A stretch of 55,497 bases of DNA from Bacteroidales bacterium UBA3663 (GCA_002373755.1 DFJU01000056.1:1-55497), one strand, 5' to 3'; numbered from the stretch's first letter, positions 1-9,291 are shown. A program made the numbers and translations. Notes: generated by a model not told the origin, from the sequence alone.

Positions 1-299
1 CCTAATGTGAGTTTGTAGGCATAGTCATTGTAGCCAGAACCATTGCCGTTGCCTTTGTATGCAAAATTGTAGGGACAAGCCAGCGAAACGACAATTTCTT
101 CGTTGTTAATCAAATCTTTGGCAGGAATTCCGATGTAGTCGGTTGATCCCCACATGGTGAGATACCCAGCGGCAACGGCCTCTTCGGCCGAAGCAAATTT
201 CTGATTGTTGTTGATTTGTGCACATGTCCACTCATAGTGTTGTGCAAACGCTGTACTGCCGATGGCGAGGACAGCCAAAGAAAGTAGAGTTTTTTTCAT
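1..299 (-). CDS. secreted protein of unknown function, 3' part cut by window edge
   Basis: The first 99 residues are visible. They begin with a signal peptide (MKKTLLSLAVLAIGSTAFA, cleavage probably before QHYEW). The mature part contains WTCAQINNN, an EEAVAAGY segment, WGSTDYIGIPAKDL and a Gly/Asn-rich GNGNGSGYNDY stretch. I do not recognise the family. There is no lipobox cysteine, so the product is probably periplasmic, secreted or an outer-membrane protein. It lies downstream of the SusC/SusD pair on the same strand but is separated from it by a strong terminator and probably has its own promoter, so it may or may not belong to that locus. The reading frame is open to the window edge. Confidence 0.75.
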   Translation of the reverse strand, partial: MKKTLLSLAVLAIGSTAFAQHYEWTCAQINNNQKFASAEEAVAAGYLTMWGSTDYIGIPAKDLINNEEIVVSLACPYNFAYKGNGNGSGYNDYAYKLTL

Positions 300-397
300 A
301 AGAAAAAGGTTTTAATTAAGGGTTAAACAATTTGGGATTTGTCCAAAAAAATTAAAAAGGTAGAAATCTGTGTTTGTAAAAAGCTTGAAAAGCGGTG

Positions 398-405
398 CAA
401 ATGTA
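398..405 (-). promoter_or_regulatory. candidate -7 promoter element for the partial secreted gene
   Basis: On the minus strand this reads TACATTTG and matches the Bacteroidetes -7 consensus TAnnTTTG, about 100 bp upstream of the start codon at 299. I see no convincing -33 TTTG at the expected distance, so this is tentative. Confidence 0.35.
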
Positions 406-456
406 AGCACTTTTTTTCATGCTGTTGCATTTCCGTGGCGAAAAAAGGGAAATTGT

Positions 457-498
457 AAAAACCGCAGCATCGCAAACGGATAAAATGCTGCGGTTTTT
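457..498 (-). terminator. intrinsic terminator after the SusD gene
   Basis: Arms AAAAACCGCAGCAT (457-470) and ATGCTGCGGTTTTT (485-498) form a 14-bp stem with a 14-nt loop. The end of the SusD gene (stop at 509) lies just upstream on the minus strand. The flanking A/T runs make it usable on both strands. Confidence 0.85.
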
Positions 499-508
499 TA
501 GATTGAAA

Positions 509-2665
509 TCAGAATCCCTTGTTGGCCACGTAGCCGTAGCCGTTGTCGCCAAATTCCTCTTTGTTGGCAATCTGGTCGAGCTGGAGCTGCGGAATGGGGC
601 GGAAGTAATGGATGTCTTCGTTGAACGAGGCATAGGCCTGCTTATTGTAATTTTCAAGTGCAGACTTCATCAGGTTGTTGCCGCCTCCGATGCCGCGATG
701 GCGCTTCAAAACAGGCCAGCGCATGTGTTCGCCCACCATTTCGCGTGCATATTCGTCGATGATGTCCTGTTCCGTCGGTGTGCCGATGGCCGGAGCTGTG
801 TAGCCGTCGCGCAGGGCACGGTTGTGAAGTGCCTCGATGTAGGTCACTGCGCCCGATGCGTTGCCTGTCATCACTTCAGCCTCGGCTGCGATGAGATAAA
901 GCTCGGCTGCGCGCATGATCGGGATGTCGCCGTTGCGGAACTCGTAGCCCGATTCGCGCATCGCTCCGTAGTAGAGGCTGTTGTATTTGATCAGCATCGG
1001 GTAGAGCTTCTGCGCCTGAGTGCTTGAGGTTCCGAATTTGTAGTTCGACGTGCGGTAGTCGGTCGCGTAGTCGGCGCCGTCGGCAAACAAATCGTTGATG
1101 TTGATGACGGCTGTCGGTGCGTAAGCTGCCTTTTCGTCGTCGGTCATGTCTTTCTTCGACAGGTAGATGGCGAAGCGGTTGTCGTCGGCCTCAAGCGGCA
1201 TCGGCACGACAAGCGCGTTCTTCGGAACGTCGGTGCCCAGCACGCCGTCTTTCGACCAGATGCCGGTGGCTTCAGTCTGGGTGCCGCTTGTCGCTGTGGT
1301 GCGTTTCAGGTTGACGTAGGGCGTGATTTTCTTGCCCACTGCACTGTTTTTCGACACTTCGTAGTAGCCTGTCGGGCCGTTTTGCACGAAGTTGATGTTG
1401 TATTCGCTGCTCGGGTAGAGGGCAGTGTATTTGTCCTCGTCGTTGTCCCACGTCTCACCATCGACGGTGGCAACAATTTCGGTCGTTCCGAATCCGTATT
1501 TCTTGGCCAATGTTGATGTGACAGTAATCGTCTTGCGGTCGTAGCTCTGCGAAGTCAATCCATCGACCGTAAATTCGCCGAATGCGGTGAGGAACGAGTT
1601 TTCATAGCGCTTGTCCCAGTCGCCGAACACGTCGATTGCGTGCTGCGTCGGTGCCATCACGCCGCTCTGGTTGTGTGTGCCGAGCAGGTAGTTGCTTGTG
1701 GCGGCAGTCGTCTTGTAGAGGTCTTGCAGCACACCAGGGTTCGGCCTTGTGTAGGCGTAGAGCAGGTTGGTGGCGTTCGGATAGATGTAGGAGGTCGATG
1801 ATTCGGCGCTGCTGCCGTCCAGACCTGCTGCCACGAAGAGATATTCGGTGTTGACCGAACCTCGGTTGTTGGCCTGAGCCCACATGTCGTCAACGTCGGT
1901 GTAGAGCTGGAATCCGTAGCTCGAGGCGTTGGCAATCATGTCTTCGGCTACCTCTTTGGCGCGTTGCCAGTAGCTCACGCCGTTTTCTGTGAGTCCCTCA
2001 CCGGCACCCTGGGCGTATGCACGGGCCAGCAGACCGAGTGCCGACTTCTTGCTCACGCGAGCATAATTGTTATTGAACGGAGTTGTGTTCAATGCCTCAG
2101 CGGCCTCTTTCAGGTCGGAGATGATGTCGGCATAGACCTCTTGCTGGCTGTTGCGCACAGGTCGTGTATTGATTTCGCCGACGACATTCGTGCACAGCGG
2201 AATCGGGCCGAAATAGGTGACCAAAGTGAGGTGCATGAAGGCGCGGATGCATTGGGCTTCGGCTTTCAGTACAGCTATGTCTTCGGCACTGGCATCCTTC
2301 GCCTTGTCGGCATTCTGTATTACGGTGTTGCAGGTCGCGATGATTGAATATGCCTGCTGCCAAACCTTGCGTGGTTCCTGACGGGCAACACCAAGTCCGT
2401 CGTAATAGAAGACTTCGCTCGCGTAGCTGGTGCCAGATGGATTGAGCCAAAGGTCGGTGCCACATTCCGAGAGGAAAAGGAAGTCGCTCTTGGAGTAGAG
2501 CTCGTGATAGATCGTTGAATAGCAGTAGGTCTGCAGTCCGGCCCACGTGGCGTAGTCTTCCAGCGTTGCAGATCCTGCCGATGGATTGTACTCGTCCAAA
2601 TCGCAGGAGTTGAACGTCAGCATTCCGATGGCTGCTGCACCTATATATAATGTTTTTTTGTTCAT
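509..2665 (-). CDS. SusD/RagB-family surface glycan-binding lipoprotein
   Basis: Outer-membrane lipoprotein that caps the partner SusC transporter and captures oligosaccharide at the cell surface. The 718-residue product begins with a lipoprotein signal ending in a lipobox (LTFNSC), so the mature protein should start at Cys 21. The SusD signature is seen in the N-terminal helical region (WQQAYSIIATCNTVIQNAD, then LKAEAQCIRAFMHLTLVTYFG). The C-terminal signature is also present (ELYLIAAEAEVM, then ALHNRALRDGY, DEYAREMVGEHMRW). It is longer than most SusD proteins (about 500-650 residues), with an inserted middle section around residues 330-490. It starts 58 bp after the SusC gene and is surely cotranscribed with it. 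The divergent pectate lyase suggests a pectic substrate; that is inference from context only. Confidence 0.93.
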   Translation of the reverse strand: MNKKTLYIGAAAIGMLTFNSCDLDEYNPSAGSATLEDYATWAGLQTYCYSTIYHELYSKSDFLFLSECGTDLWLNPSGTSYASEVFYYDGLGVARQEPRKVWQQAYSIIATCNTVIQNADKAKDASAEDIAVLKAEAQCIRAFMHLTLVTYFGPIPLCTNVVGEINTRPVRNSQQEVYADIISDLKEAAEALNTTPFNNNYARVSKKSALGLLARAYAQGAGEGLTENGVSYWQRAKEVAEDMIANASSYGFQLYTDVDDMWAQANNRGSVNTEYLFVAAGLDGSSAESSTSYIYPNATNLLYAYTRPNPGVLQDLYKTTAATSNYLLGTHNQSGVMAPTQHAIDVFGDWDKRYENSFLTAFGEFTVDGLTSQSYDRKTITVTSTLAKKYGFGTTEIVATVDGETWDNDEDKYTALYPSSEYNINFVQNGPTGYYEVSKNSAVGKKITPYVNLKRTTATSGTQTEATGIWSKDGVLGTDVPKNALVVPMPLEADDNRFAIYLSKKDMTDDEKAAYAPTAVININDLFADGADYATDYRTSNYKFGTSSTQAQKLYPMLIKYNSLYYGAMRESGYEFRNGDIPIMRAAELYLIAAEAEVMTGNASGAVTYIEALHNRALRDGYTAPAIGTPTEQDIIDEYAREMVGEHMRWPVLKRHRGIGGGNNLMKSALENYNKQAYASFNEDIHYFRPIPQLQLDQIANKEEFGDNGYGYVANKGF

Positions 2666-2723
2666 ATTTTCAGTTGAATTATATGTTCTGTTTCAAACGG
2701 TTCTTTTTTTCGCGTAGCGCGGC

Positions 2724-5700
2724 TCAGAACTGTACGTTGATGCCGAATACCAGCTGCTTGGTGAGCGGATAGTCCAGGTCGCCGTTCATTTCTGGGTCAT
2801 AGTCCTCGATGAGGTCGCTGTGGGCCACGACGATAGGATTGGTGATCGTGCCGTAGATGCGTGCCGATTCGATGCCCGCCTTGCGTGTCAGCTTGCTCGG
2901 AACGGTGTAGCCCAAAGTGATGTTCTTGACCTTGAAGAATGAGCCATCGACGTAGGTGATGCCGCCGTTGGCGTCCATCTGGTTGAACGGCTGAGCCGTC
3001 GTCAGCAGAGGATAGGTGTGGCTGCGGTCAAGCGTTTCGGGCGTGGCATAGTCGAAATACTTCGGGAAGTTGTTCGAAAGGTCGGTGCTGTAGCGGCCCA
3101 ACATGCTGTAGTTGATGGTTTGGCCGAAGCGCCAGTAGCAATAGACCGAGAGGTCGAAGCCTTTGTAGGTGAACGAGTTCTTCAGTCCGAGCGTCCAGTC
3201 CGGCTGCGTGTGTCCGAGCACTTGCTGATAGTCTGTTGCTATGCATTTGTTGGTTGCATCGTAATAGACGTAGTATTCGTTGCCGTCGGTGTCGGTCTTG
3301 AGCTCGCGGAACTGACCGTCGGCCACCTTCTCGACGCCTGCGCACACGATTTTCAGGTCACCTGGCTTGGCGTTGAAGACGGTTGCGTCTTCGGCCTCGG
3401 CGGTTGTCCATGTGCCTGCCAGCTTATAGCCGTAGAACGAGTTGATCGGCTCGCCTTTCTTCAATATCTTGTTGCCGTTGATGTACTGGTCCATGCCATC
3501 GTCAAGGAAGGTGAGTTCCTCGCTTGAATGTGTGTAGGTGGCACTGACAGTCCATGAGAAGTCGCCGGCCTTCTGAGCCATGAATGGGCGTCCGGTGATG
3601 GCGAGTTCAATACCGTTGTTTTTCGACTCGCAGATGTTGGTCGTGGTGCGGTATTGCGTGCTCGAATTGTAGCTGCCGTTGGTCACAGGAACCAAAGCGC
3701 TCCAAATGATGTCTTTGGTGCTGGTGTGATAGTAGTCGATGTTTACGTCGATGCGGTTGTTGAGCACAGCCATGTCAAGGCCGATGTTGGTGTTGTACGA
3801 CTTCTCCCATCCCAGATTCGGGTCAACGATGTTTTGTGGGTAGTTGTACGACAGCTGATATTCGTTGCCCAAAATTGCATACGACTGCTCGATGGCGTTG
3901 TAGGTCATGTAGGGGGTGATGTTCGATGTGCCCGTGATGCCTTGGCCGAAACGGATTTTCAGGTTGTCCAACCAGTCTTCGGTCGATTCCATGAACGACT
4001 CGTCGCTGATGCGCCAGCCCAAAGAGTAGGCCGGGAAGAAGTCCCAGCGGTGATCTTCGGCCAAAACGGAACAGCCGTCGTGGCGTGCCGAAACGGAGGC
4101 CAGATAGCGACCCTTGTACGAGTAGTTCAGACGATAGACGAAGCCCAACGACTTCTTCATGGTGTACGATGACTCGTTTTTCTGGTTCTGACCGGCGCCG
4201 AGATAGTGCCAAAGGTATTCGTTGGCAGTCAGATTGTCGGCATAGGCGTAGGTATATTCCGAACGGCTGTGTGACCATGTGGTTACGCCGGTGAAGGTGA
4301 AGTCGTGGGCATCGGCCAACTTGAAGTTGTAGGTCAAGATGTTTTCCCACGTGTAGTTATAGCTGTTGGTGTTGGCCACCGAGGCATAAACCTCTTTGCA
4401 GGTCTCTGTGCCGGTGTATTCGGGATGGACGGAATAATATTTGTATGAGCCGAGACCTTCAAATTTGTTGCTCTTGTTGTAGTTGAGCGACACGTTTACG
4501 CGGCTCTCAAGCGTCAGTCCCTTGACGGGGTTGATGCGCAGGTATGGAGTCAGGTAGAGGCGCGTGTTCTGAGTGTTGTTGCGGTAGTTGCTGTGATTGT
4601 TGACCAACAGGTTGACGAAGTCGGTGTCGCCGGCAATCGGGAAGACTTTGACATTGCCATCCTCGTCGTATGCACTACCGATTGGATTCTTGATCAAGGC
4701 CGTTTCCAGCTTGGCGTAGGCCGAGTTCTTGTAGGTGAAGCTGCCTTGCACGTTGGCTCCTATCGACAACCACGACTTGACCTTGTGGTCAACCTTGATG
4801 TTGGTCGAATAGACGCGGTAGTCGTCGTTGGCATATTGGCCTTTTTCGCCAGAATAGTTGAGCGACACGTAACCTGTGGTCTTGTCGTTGCCGCCGCTCA
4901 CTGAAAGCGAATAGTTTTGCGTGTAGCCGGTTTCGAGCAGTTCGTCGGCCCAATCGGTTGATTCGCCGTTCAGATAGGCATTGTAGATGGCTGTGCTGAA
5001 TACGTCTTCGTCGGTCGAATATTTGCCCTCGCTGATTTGCAGGTTCTTCTTCAACTCGAAGAATTCATTGCCGTTATACATCTTCGGGGTCTTCGACCAG
5101 CCGTTGAAGCCGGCGTAGGCGTTGAAGTTGACCGTAGTCTTGCCGGCACTGCCGCCCTTGGTGGTCACGATGATGACGCCGTTGGCGCCCGATGCACCAT
5201 AGACGGCTGTCGAGGAGGCGTCTTTCAGCACCTCAATGCTTTCTATGTCGTTTGGGTTGAGGGTGGTGAGGCTGCCTGGCAGTCCGTCAATCAGCACAAG
5301 CGGTTCGTCGTTGCCGTCGCTGCTGGCATTGATTGAACGGGTGCCGCGCAGTTTCATGCTGGCCGATGCACCTGCTTGTCCGGACGAACGGGTGATGTCG
5401 AGGCCGGCGACCTTGCCTTGCAAAGCCTCGACTGGATTCGGAAGTGGCGAGAGCACGATGTCATCGTTCTTCACCGATGCGATTGCGCCAGTCAGGTCGC
5501 GTTTCTTCTGCACGCCGTAGCCCACCACGACAACCTCGTCGAGCATGTCCTGCTCTTCGCTCAGCGTGATGCTCAGCTTGGTCTGGCCTTTCACTGCCAC
5601 ATCCTGAGCCGCGTAGCCGATGAAGGTGACGTGGAGCACTGCGCTCTCGGCCACGCCGGTGAGCGAGAAGTTGCCGTCGATGTCGGTCGTGACGCCCTGC

Positions 5701-5867
5701 GTGGTGCCGTTAATCACCACGTTGGCTCCGATGATGGGTTCGCCGCTTGTGTCGAGCACCGTGCCGGTCACGGTCTTCTGTGCCCATGCGATTGCTCCGA
5801 ACAAGAACAAGAGGCAAGCCATCGCAAAAAAACGCTTGGCTTGCAGGTTGGGTAACTTTTTTTTCAT
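2724..5867 (-). CDS. SusC/RagA-family TonB-dependent outer-membrane transporter
   Basis: Imports oligosaccharides across the outer membrane using TonB energy, together with the SusD protein encoded just downstream. The 1047-residue product has a signal peptide, a carboxypeptidase-D regulatory-like domain at about residues 30-110 (VTGTVLDTSGEPIIGANV, ending DIDGNFSLTG) and the TonB box and plug start (VVVVGYGVQKKRDLTGAI, about 112-130). A SusC-type plug motif follows (VLKDASSTAVYGASGANGVIIVTT), then a large beta-barrel with the usual terminal aromatic residue (VFGINVQF). A consensus Bacteroidetes promoter lies 70-100 bp upstream. No dedicated hybrid two-component or anti-sigma regulator is next to it, so its regulator must lie outside this segment. 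The substrate is inferred as a pectic glycan from the divergent PL1 gene. Confidence 0.95.
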   Translation of the reverse strand: MKKKLPNLQAKRFFAMACLLFLFGAIAWAQKTVTGTVLDTSGEPIIGANVVINGTTQGVTTDIDGNFSLTGVAESAVLHVTFIGYAAQDVAVKGQTKLSITLSEEQDMLDEVVVVGYGVQKKRDLTGAIASVKNDDIVLSPLPNPVEALQGKVAGLDITRSSGQAGASASMKLRGTRSINASSDGNDEPLVLIDGLPGSLTTLNPNDIESIEVLKDASSTAVYGASGANGVIIVTTKGGSAGKTTVNFNAYAGFNGWSKTPKMYNGNEFFELKKNLQISEGKYSTDEDVFSTAIYNAYLNGESTDWADELLETGYTQNYSLSVSGGNDKTTGYVSLNYSGEKGQYANDDYRVYSTNIKVDHKVKSWLSIGANVQGSFTYKNSAYAKLETALIKNPIGSAYDEDGNVKVFPIAGDTDFVNLLVNNHSNYRNNTQNTRLYLTPYLRINPVKGLTLESRVNVSLNYNKSNKFEGLGSYKYYSVHPEYTGTETCKEVYASVANTNSYNYTWENILTYNFKLADAHDFTFTGVTTWSHSRSEYTYAYADNLTANEYLWHYLGAGQNQKNESSYTMKKSLGFVYRLNYSYKGRYLASVSARHDGCSVLAEDHRWDFFPAYSLGWRISDESFMESTEDWLDNLKIRFGQGITGTSNITPYMTYNAIEQSYAILGNEYQLSYNYPQNIVDPNLGWEKSYNTNIGLDMAVLNNRIDVNIDYYHTSTKDIIWSALVPVTNGSYNSSTQYRTTTNICESKNNGIELAITGRPFMAQKAGDFSWTVSATYTHSSEELTFLDDGMDQYINGNKILKKGEPINSFYGYKLAGTWTTAEAEDATVFNAKPGDLKIVCAGVEKVADGQFRELKTDTDGNEYYVYYDATNKCIATDYQQVLGHTQPDWTLGLKNSFTYKGFDLSVYCYWRFGQTINYSMLGRYSTDLSNNFPKYFDYATPETLDRSHTYPLLTTAQPFNQMDANGGITYVDGSFFKVKNITLGYTVPSKLTRKAGIESARIYGTITNPIVVAHSDLIEDYDPEMNGDLDYPLTKQLVFGINVQF

Positions 5868-5936
5868 TTGGGTTGGTTTGTATTATTTATAAAGGTTATA
5901 AAGGCATGATCCGAATAGTTTGCGTAATCCTGTGCG

Positions 5937-5967
5937 CAAAATTAGGGAAAAATAACAGTTATGCAAA
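5937..5967 (-). promoter_or_regulatory. promoter of the SusC/SusD operon
   Basis: On the minus strand, TTTG (5964-5967) is followed after exactly 19 nt by TAATTTTG (5937-5944). Both boxes fit the Bacteroidetes sigma-ABfr consensus. Transcription would start near 5930-5935, leaving a 5' UTR of about 65 nt. Confidence 0.75.
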
Positions 5968-6046
5968 ATATAGCCTTGAAAAAAACATTTTTACACAATG
6001 TTTTACTTTTTTTGACTTCCTGCGGACTTATTTTCATGCGACGTTA

Positions 6047-6077
6047 TTGCACTGCGAGCCAAAAAATGTTATATTTG
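6047..6077 (+). promoter_or_regulatory. candidate promoter of the pectate lyase gene
   Basis: TTGC (6047-6050), 19 nt, then TATATTTG (6070-6077), close to the TTTG / TAnnTTTG consensus. A second -7-like box, TAACTTTG, lies at 6231-6238, nearer the gene but without a clear -33 box. The 484-bp divergent spacer 5868-6351 holds these and the SusC promoter; I see no ORF of its own in it. Confidence 0.5.
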
Positions 6078-6351
6078 CGACATGTTCGGCGCATCATAAA
6101 TGCTTTTAATGAGGCACTTACCTACAATAAGATGTTCGTTCAGAATCTTTTTTTTCATTTTGCTTTTCGGTCGGACGTGCCGAATCGTCGGCCAAAGCAG
6201 ATAAAAAAAATCTTAATACTTGAAAATGAATAACTTTGTAGCCCAATTGCATTCGAGCTGAAAAAAGATAATACCATCTACTTGTGAAATGGATGTATGC
6301 AGACGCTACGCGAATTGCGTTGGCCGAAAGTCCCAAAAATCAATCAAACTT

Positions 6352-7983
6352 ATGTCATTACGTCTTTACCTGACAGCCGTTCTTGCTGTATTTCTAACGT
6401 CTCTCATTGCCCAAACACACGATTCAATTCCTGCTTTCCCCGGCGCTGAGGGTTATGCGCGCTACACGACCACCGGCGGACGTGGCTGTGAGGTCTATCA
6501 CGTCACTACGTTGGCCGACAACGGTCCTGGCTCGTTCCGCGATGCCGTGTCGCAGGGCAACCGCACAATCGTGTTCGACGTGGGCGGCTACATCGACCTC
6601 GACTCCAACATCTACATCATGGCCGACAACATCACCATTGCTGGCCAGACGGCTCCGGGCGACGGCATCACGTTGCGCTACTACACGATGGTTCTTTTCT
6701 CCAACAACTTGATAACCAGATTCCTGCGTCTGCGCCGCTCGCAACTTCGCAATGTGAACGACGGGGCCGATGCCACTTGGGGTCGTCGCAAGAGCAACAT
6801 CATTCTGGACCATTGCTCGTTCTCGTGGAGCATCGACGAAATCGCTTCGTTCTACGACAATGCGAACTTCACGATGCAGTGGTGCATGATGGGTGAGGCG
6901 TTGGCCAACCCCGGACACACGAAGGGCGAACATTCGTATGGCGGCATCTGGGGCGGCAAGGGAGCATCGTTCCATCATAACTTCTTGTGCCACATGCAGA
7001 ACCGTGTGCCGCGTTTCAACGGTGCGCGCTATAACTATCGTGAAAATCTCGACACTACGCGATTTGCGAATGCCGTGCAGGCCGAGCGTGTCGATTTCCG
7101 CAACTGCGTGATGTACAATTGGGGCTGGGGCGGATGCTACGGCGGTCCGGGCGGCGGCTATGTCAATGTGGTCAACAACTACTACAAGGCAGGCCCCGGC
7201 TCGTTGTTCCCGACCATGCTGACGCAGGTCACGGTGGCACGTTCTGGCAATTCGGGCATCGACAAGACGTTCTACAACCTGGCATCGCGCTACTACGTGA
7301 ACGGCAACTACATGGCGTTGGCCGACAAACCGGACAACTACGACTGGAAGGGCGTCATCTACGAGCACGGCCTCGCAATCATGTATAGCCAGCATTATAT
7401 CATCGACGAAAAGCACTTCTACGGCGAGGATGTCAAGTACACCAAAAATGTGAAGGGACAGGACTGCGTGCCGGTCAAGCTCGACGAACCTGTCGAATTC
7501 GGTGAGGTCACGACCCATTCGGCGCAGAAGGCGTTCGACAAGGTGCTGAAATATGCCGGAGCCTCGTTGGTGCGCGATGCCGTCGATGAGCGCTACAGCA
7601 TGGAGGCCCGCACAGGCACGGTCAGCTACAGCGGCATCAAGTCGATGACGGCCGGCATCGTCGATTCAATCAATGCGCTCGGAGCTGCGCCATCGGCCAC
7701 ACGACCATCGTTCCCCGAACTGCGCACCGTGTCACGTCCGGCCGATTTCGACACCGACCGCGACGGTATGCCCAACGTATGGGAGAGGGCCAACGGACTC
7801 AACCCTTCCGATGCGGCCGACGGCAAGCTCTACACGCTCGACCCGCGCGGCTGGTACACCAATCTGGAGGTCTATCTGAACAGCCTTGTGGAAGATGTGA
7901 TGCGCGAAGGCAATAAGGGCGCAATCACCACCGTCAAGGAGTATTATCCGAAGTGCAAGCGGGTAAATTTAGATAAGAAATAA
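6352..7983 (+). CDS. PL1-family pectate lyase, secreted
   Basis: Cleaves homogalacturonan by beta-elimination with a calcium-dependent right-handed beta-helix fold. The ATG at 6352 is chosen because it is followed directly by a signal peptide (MSLRLYLTAVLAVFLTSLIA); upstream in-frame codons would add a charged, non-signal extension. The 543-residue product begins its mature part with the PL1 hallmark IPAFPGAEGYARYTTTGGRG and then LADNGPGSFRDAV. It continues with NIILDHCSFSWSIDE, HHNFLCHMQNRVPRFNG and the parallel helix core. A C-terminal segment, PADFDTDRDGMPNVWERANG, resembles a calcium-binding thrombospondin type-3 repeat followed by a PL1-associated tail. It is divergent from the SusC/SusD pair, which supports a pectin locus. 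The exact PL1 subfamily cannot be set here. Confidence 0.9.
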   Translation: MSLRLYLTAVLAVFLTSLIAQTHDSIPAFPGAEGYARYTTTGGRGCEVYHVTTLADNGPGSFRDAVSQGNRTIVFDVGGYIDLDSNIYIMADNITIAGQTAPGDGITLRYYTMVLFSNNLITRFLRLRRSQLRNVNDGADATWGRRKSNIILDHCSFSWSIDEIASFYDNANFTMQWCMMGEALANPGHTKGEHSYGGIWGGKGASFHHNFLCHMQNRVPRFNGARYNYRENLDTTRFANAVQAERVDFRNCVMYNWGWGGCYGGPGGGYVNVVNNYYKAGPGSLFPTMLTQVTVARSGNSGIDKTFYNLASRYYVNGNYMALADKPDNYDWKGVIYEHGLAIMYSQHYIIDEKHFYGEDVKYTKNVKGQDCVPVKLDEPVEFGEVTTHSAQKAFDKVLKYAGASLVRDAVDERYSMEARTGTVSYSGIKSMTAGIVDSINALGAAPSATRPSFPELRTVSRPADFDTDRDGMPNVWERANGLNPSDAADGKLYTLDPRGWYTNLEVYLNSLVEDVMREGNKGAITTVKEYYPKCKRVNLDKK

Positions 7984-8043
7984 GAATTAAGAAATAAGAG
8001 TCGGTTTCAATAACACTCTGTTGGAAATCATAAAAATAGCAGA

Positions 8044-8937
8044 ATGAACTCTTTCCGTTACGCGATTTTTACGTTCGTTTTCACCCTTTTTACGGCCAAT
8101 GCCATCGGCCAACACGTCAAATTCCACACCCAAGACCGCCATGCCGTGCTCGATGTGGCCGACCCGGCCGCCTTCTTGCTCGACAGCGTCAATGCGCAGG
8201 TTGACAGCTATCCGCTCTATGCGGCCGGCTTTGATGCGCTCTATGCCCATATATATAAATATGTGAACTATCCCGAAGAGGCGTTCTCGCGCGGACTTGG
8301 AGCGAAGGTCGAGGCCCGTTTCATGATTGATGCGTCGGGCAAGGCGCGCGTGTTGGAGATTTCCCGCGAGCCGTCCGAGATGTTCCGCGTGCGCGTTGAT
8401 ATGGCCATACGCAATATGGGCAAATGGATTCCGGCCAAGGTGAACGGCCAGGCCGTCGATATGCAGATGCGCATCACCGTGACCTACGATGTGCAGCAGG
8501 GCGATGCCGATGAGGTGCATGGCTACGGCAATGTCGATGGCCTCATGCAGCAGCTCCAAAGGGCAGAGCTCGATTCGCGTCGGCCAGTGATAAACTTCTA
8601 TCTGCCATTCAGTTACAAGCCATATTGGAGCGAAGGCGACGAGGCGTTGCAGCGTGTCGTCGAGCAGGAAATCGGCTATCCCGAAAAGGCGTTGGCCAAG
8701 GGCGAGTCGGGCACCGTCAAGACAAAATTCATGGTCGATGCAAACGGCGAGGTCGATGATGTTCAAATCAAGGCCGACGCGAAGGTGCCGAACCTCGAAA
8801 AGGCAGTACGAAACTTCCTGAAACGCAGCAAGTCGTGGCATTTGGGCAGCAGCTTCGGAATCAGCGGCGCGGGCTATTGCTACGTGAATTTTATGTTCGA
8901 TGCGGCAGAAAAGACTGTGAAGGTCAGGACTTTTTGA
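8044..8937 (+). CDS. secreted protein with two TonB C-terminal-like domains
   Basis: 297 residues with a signal peptide (MNSFRYAIFTFVFTLFTANAIGQ). Two copies of a TonB_C-like module follow. One is at about residues 74-150 (NYPEEAFSRGLGAKVEARFMIDASGKA, ending ITVTYDV). The other is at about 211-290 (GYPEKALAKGESGTVKTKFMVDANGEV, ending YVNFMFD). Each has the family pattern YPxxA, then G.V...F.ID..G. In ordinary TonB such a domain sits at the periplasmic end of a protein with an N-terminal membrane anchor and Pro-rich linker. Both of those are absent, so this is probably a periplasmic protein that may touch TonB-dependent receptors, not an energy transducer by itself. It lies 60 bp after the pectate lyase and may be cotranscribed. 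Confidence 0.7.
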   Translation: MNSFRYAIFTFVFTLFTANAIGQHVKFHTQDRHAVLDVADPAAFLLDSVNAQVDSYPLYAAGFDALYAHIYKYVNYPEEAFSRGLGAKVEARFMIDASGKARVLEISREPSEMFRVRVDMAIRNMGKWIPAKVNGQAVDMQMRITVTYDVQQGDADEVHGYGNVDGLMQQLQRAELDSRRPVINFYLPFSYKPYWSEGDEALQRVVEQEIGYPEKALAKGESGTVKTKFMVDANGEVDDVQIKADAKVPNLEKAVRNFLKRSKSWHLGSSFGISGAGYCYVNFMFDAAEKTVKVRTF

Positions 8938-9093
8938 TGGTTTTGGCCGATGCGGGATGCAAATGGCCGCGAATCATGCGCCGTCGGACAACCGTCGCAA
9001 AAGCCCTAAACCATCGTAAATGGTTGAAAAATGTCGGAAATAATCGCGTAACGAAAGAAATTTGTCAACTTTTTGAAAAAAAACTTGAAATTT

Positions 9094-9124
9094 GTTGGCG
9101 GCAATAAAATAATCTATATCTTTG
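9094..9124 (+). promoter_or_regulatory. promoter of the tryptophan operon
   Basis: TATCTTTG (9117-9124) is a perfect -7 box, and GTTG (9094-9097) lies 19 nt upstream (TTTG at 9091-9094 is an alternative at 22 nt). Transcription should start near 9128-9131, about 25 nt before the leader peptide start codon. Confidence 0.7.
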
Positions 9125-9152
9125 CGCCGTCAAAATCAAAAATCGAACAAAA

Positions 9153-9194
9153 ATGATGAACAATCGTGCATATTGGTGGTGGCGACTCTCATGA
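9153..9194 (+). CDS. trpL: Trp-rich attenuator leader peptide
   Basis: A 13-codon reading frame encodes MMNNRAYWWWRLS followed by TGA. The three adjacent Trp codons (9174-9182) are the sensing element expected of a ribosome-mediated attenuator: Trp-tRNA shortage stalls the ribosome here. A consensus promoter ends about 30 nt upstream. A perfect palindrome GGGTTGCAACCC (9207-9218) and two terminators lie downstream, before trpB. Translation could start at either of the two adjacent ATG codons. The combination of promoter, Trp triplet, terminators and trpB as next gene makes the assignment strong even though the peptide is tiny. Confidence 0.88.
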   Translation: MMNNRAYWWWRLS

Positions 9195-9251
9195 CTTAAA
9201 CGTTGTGGGTTGCAACCCTGTGCACAGAAAATAGAGCATAAAGCAGAACAA

Positions 9252-9291
9252 GGGGGCTTGCGGGACACAACGTCTTGCAAGCCTCTTTTTT
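9252..9291 (+). terminator. first attenuator terminator in the trp leader
   Basis: Arms GGCTTGC (9255-9261) and GCAAGCC (9277-9283), extendable by G-U and G-C pairs, are followed by TCTTTTTT. The right arm CTTGCAAGCC (9274-9283) can also pair with GGGTTGCAA at 9207 or at 9302. Those alternatives are mutually exclusive with this hairpin, as expected for antitermination. Confidence 0.75.

Noticed and set aside
6424..7518. Long reading frame antisense to the pectate lyase (364 codons)
   Set aside because: The sense frame has clear PL1 motifs and a signal peptide. The antisense frame is a by-product of GC-rich codons and has no recognisable protein features. The same holds for the long antisense frames over trpB, trpE, the MATE gene, and the beta-helix genes at 20954-22351 and 36300-38228.
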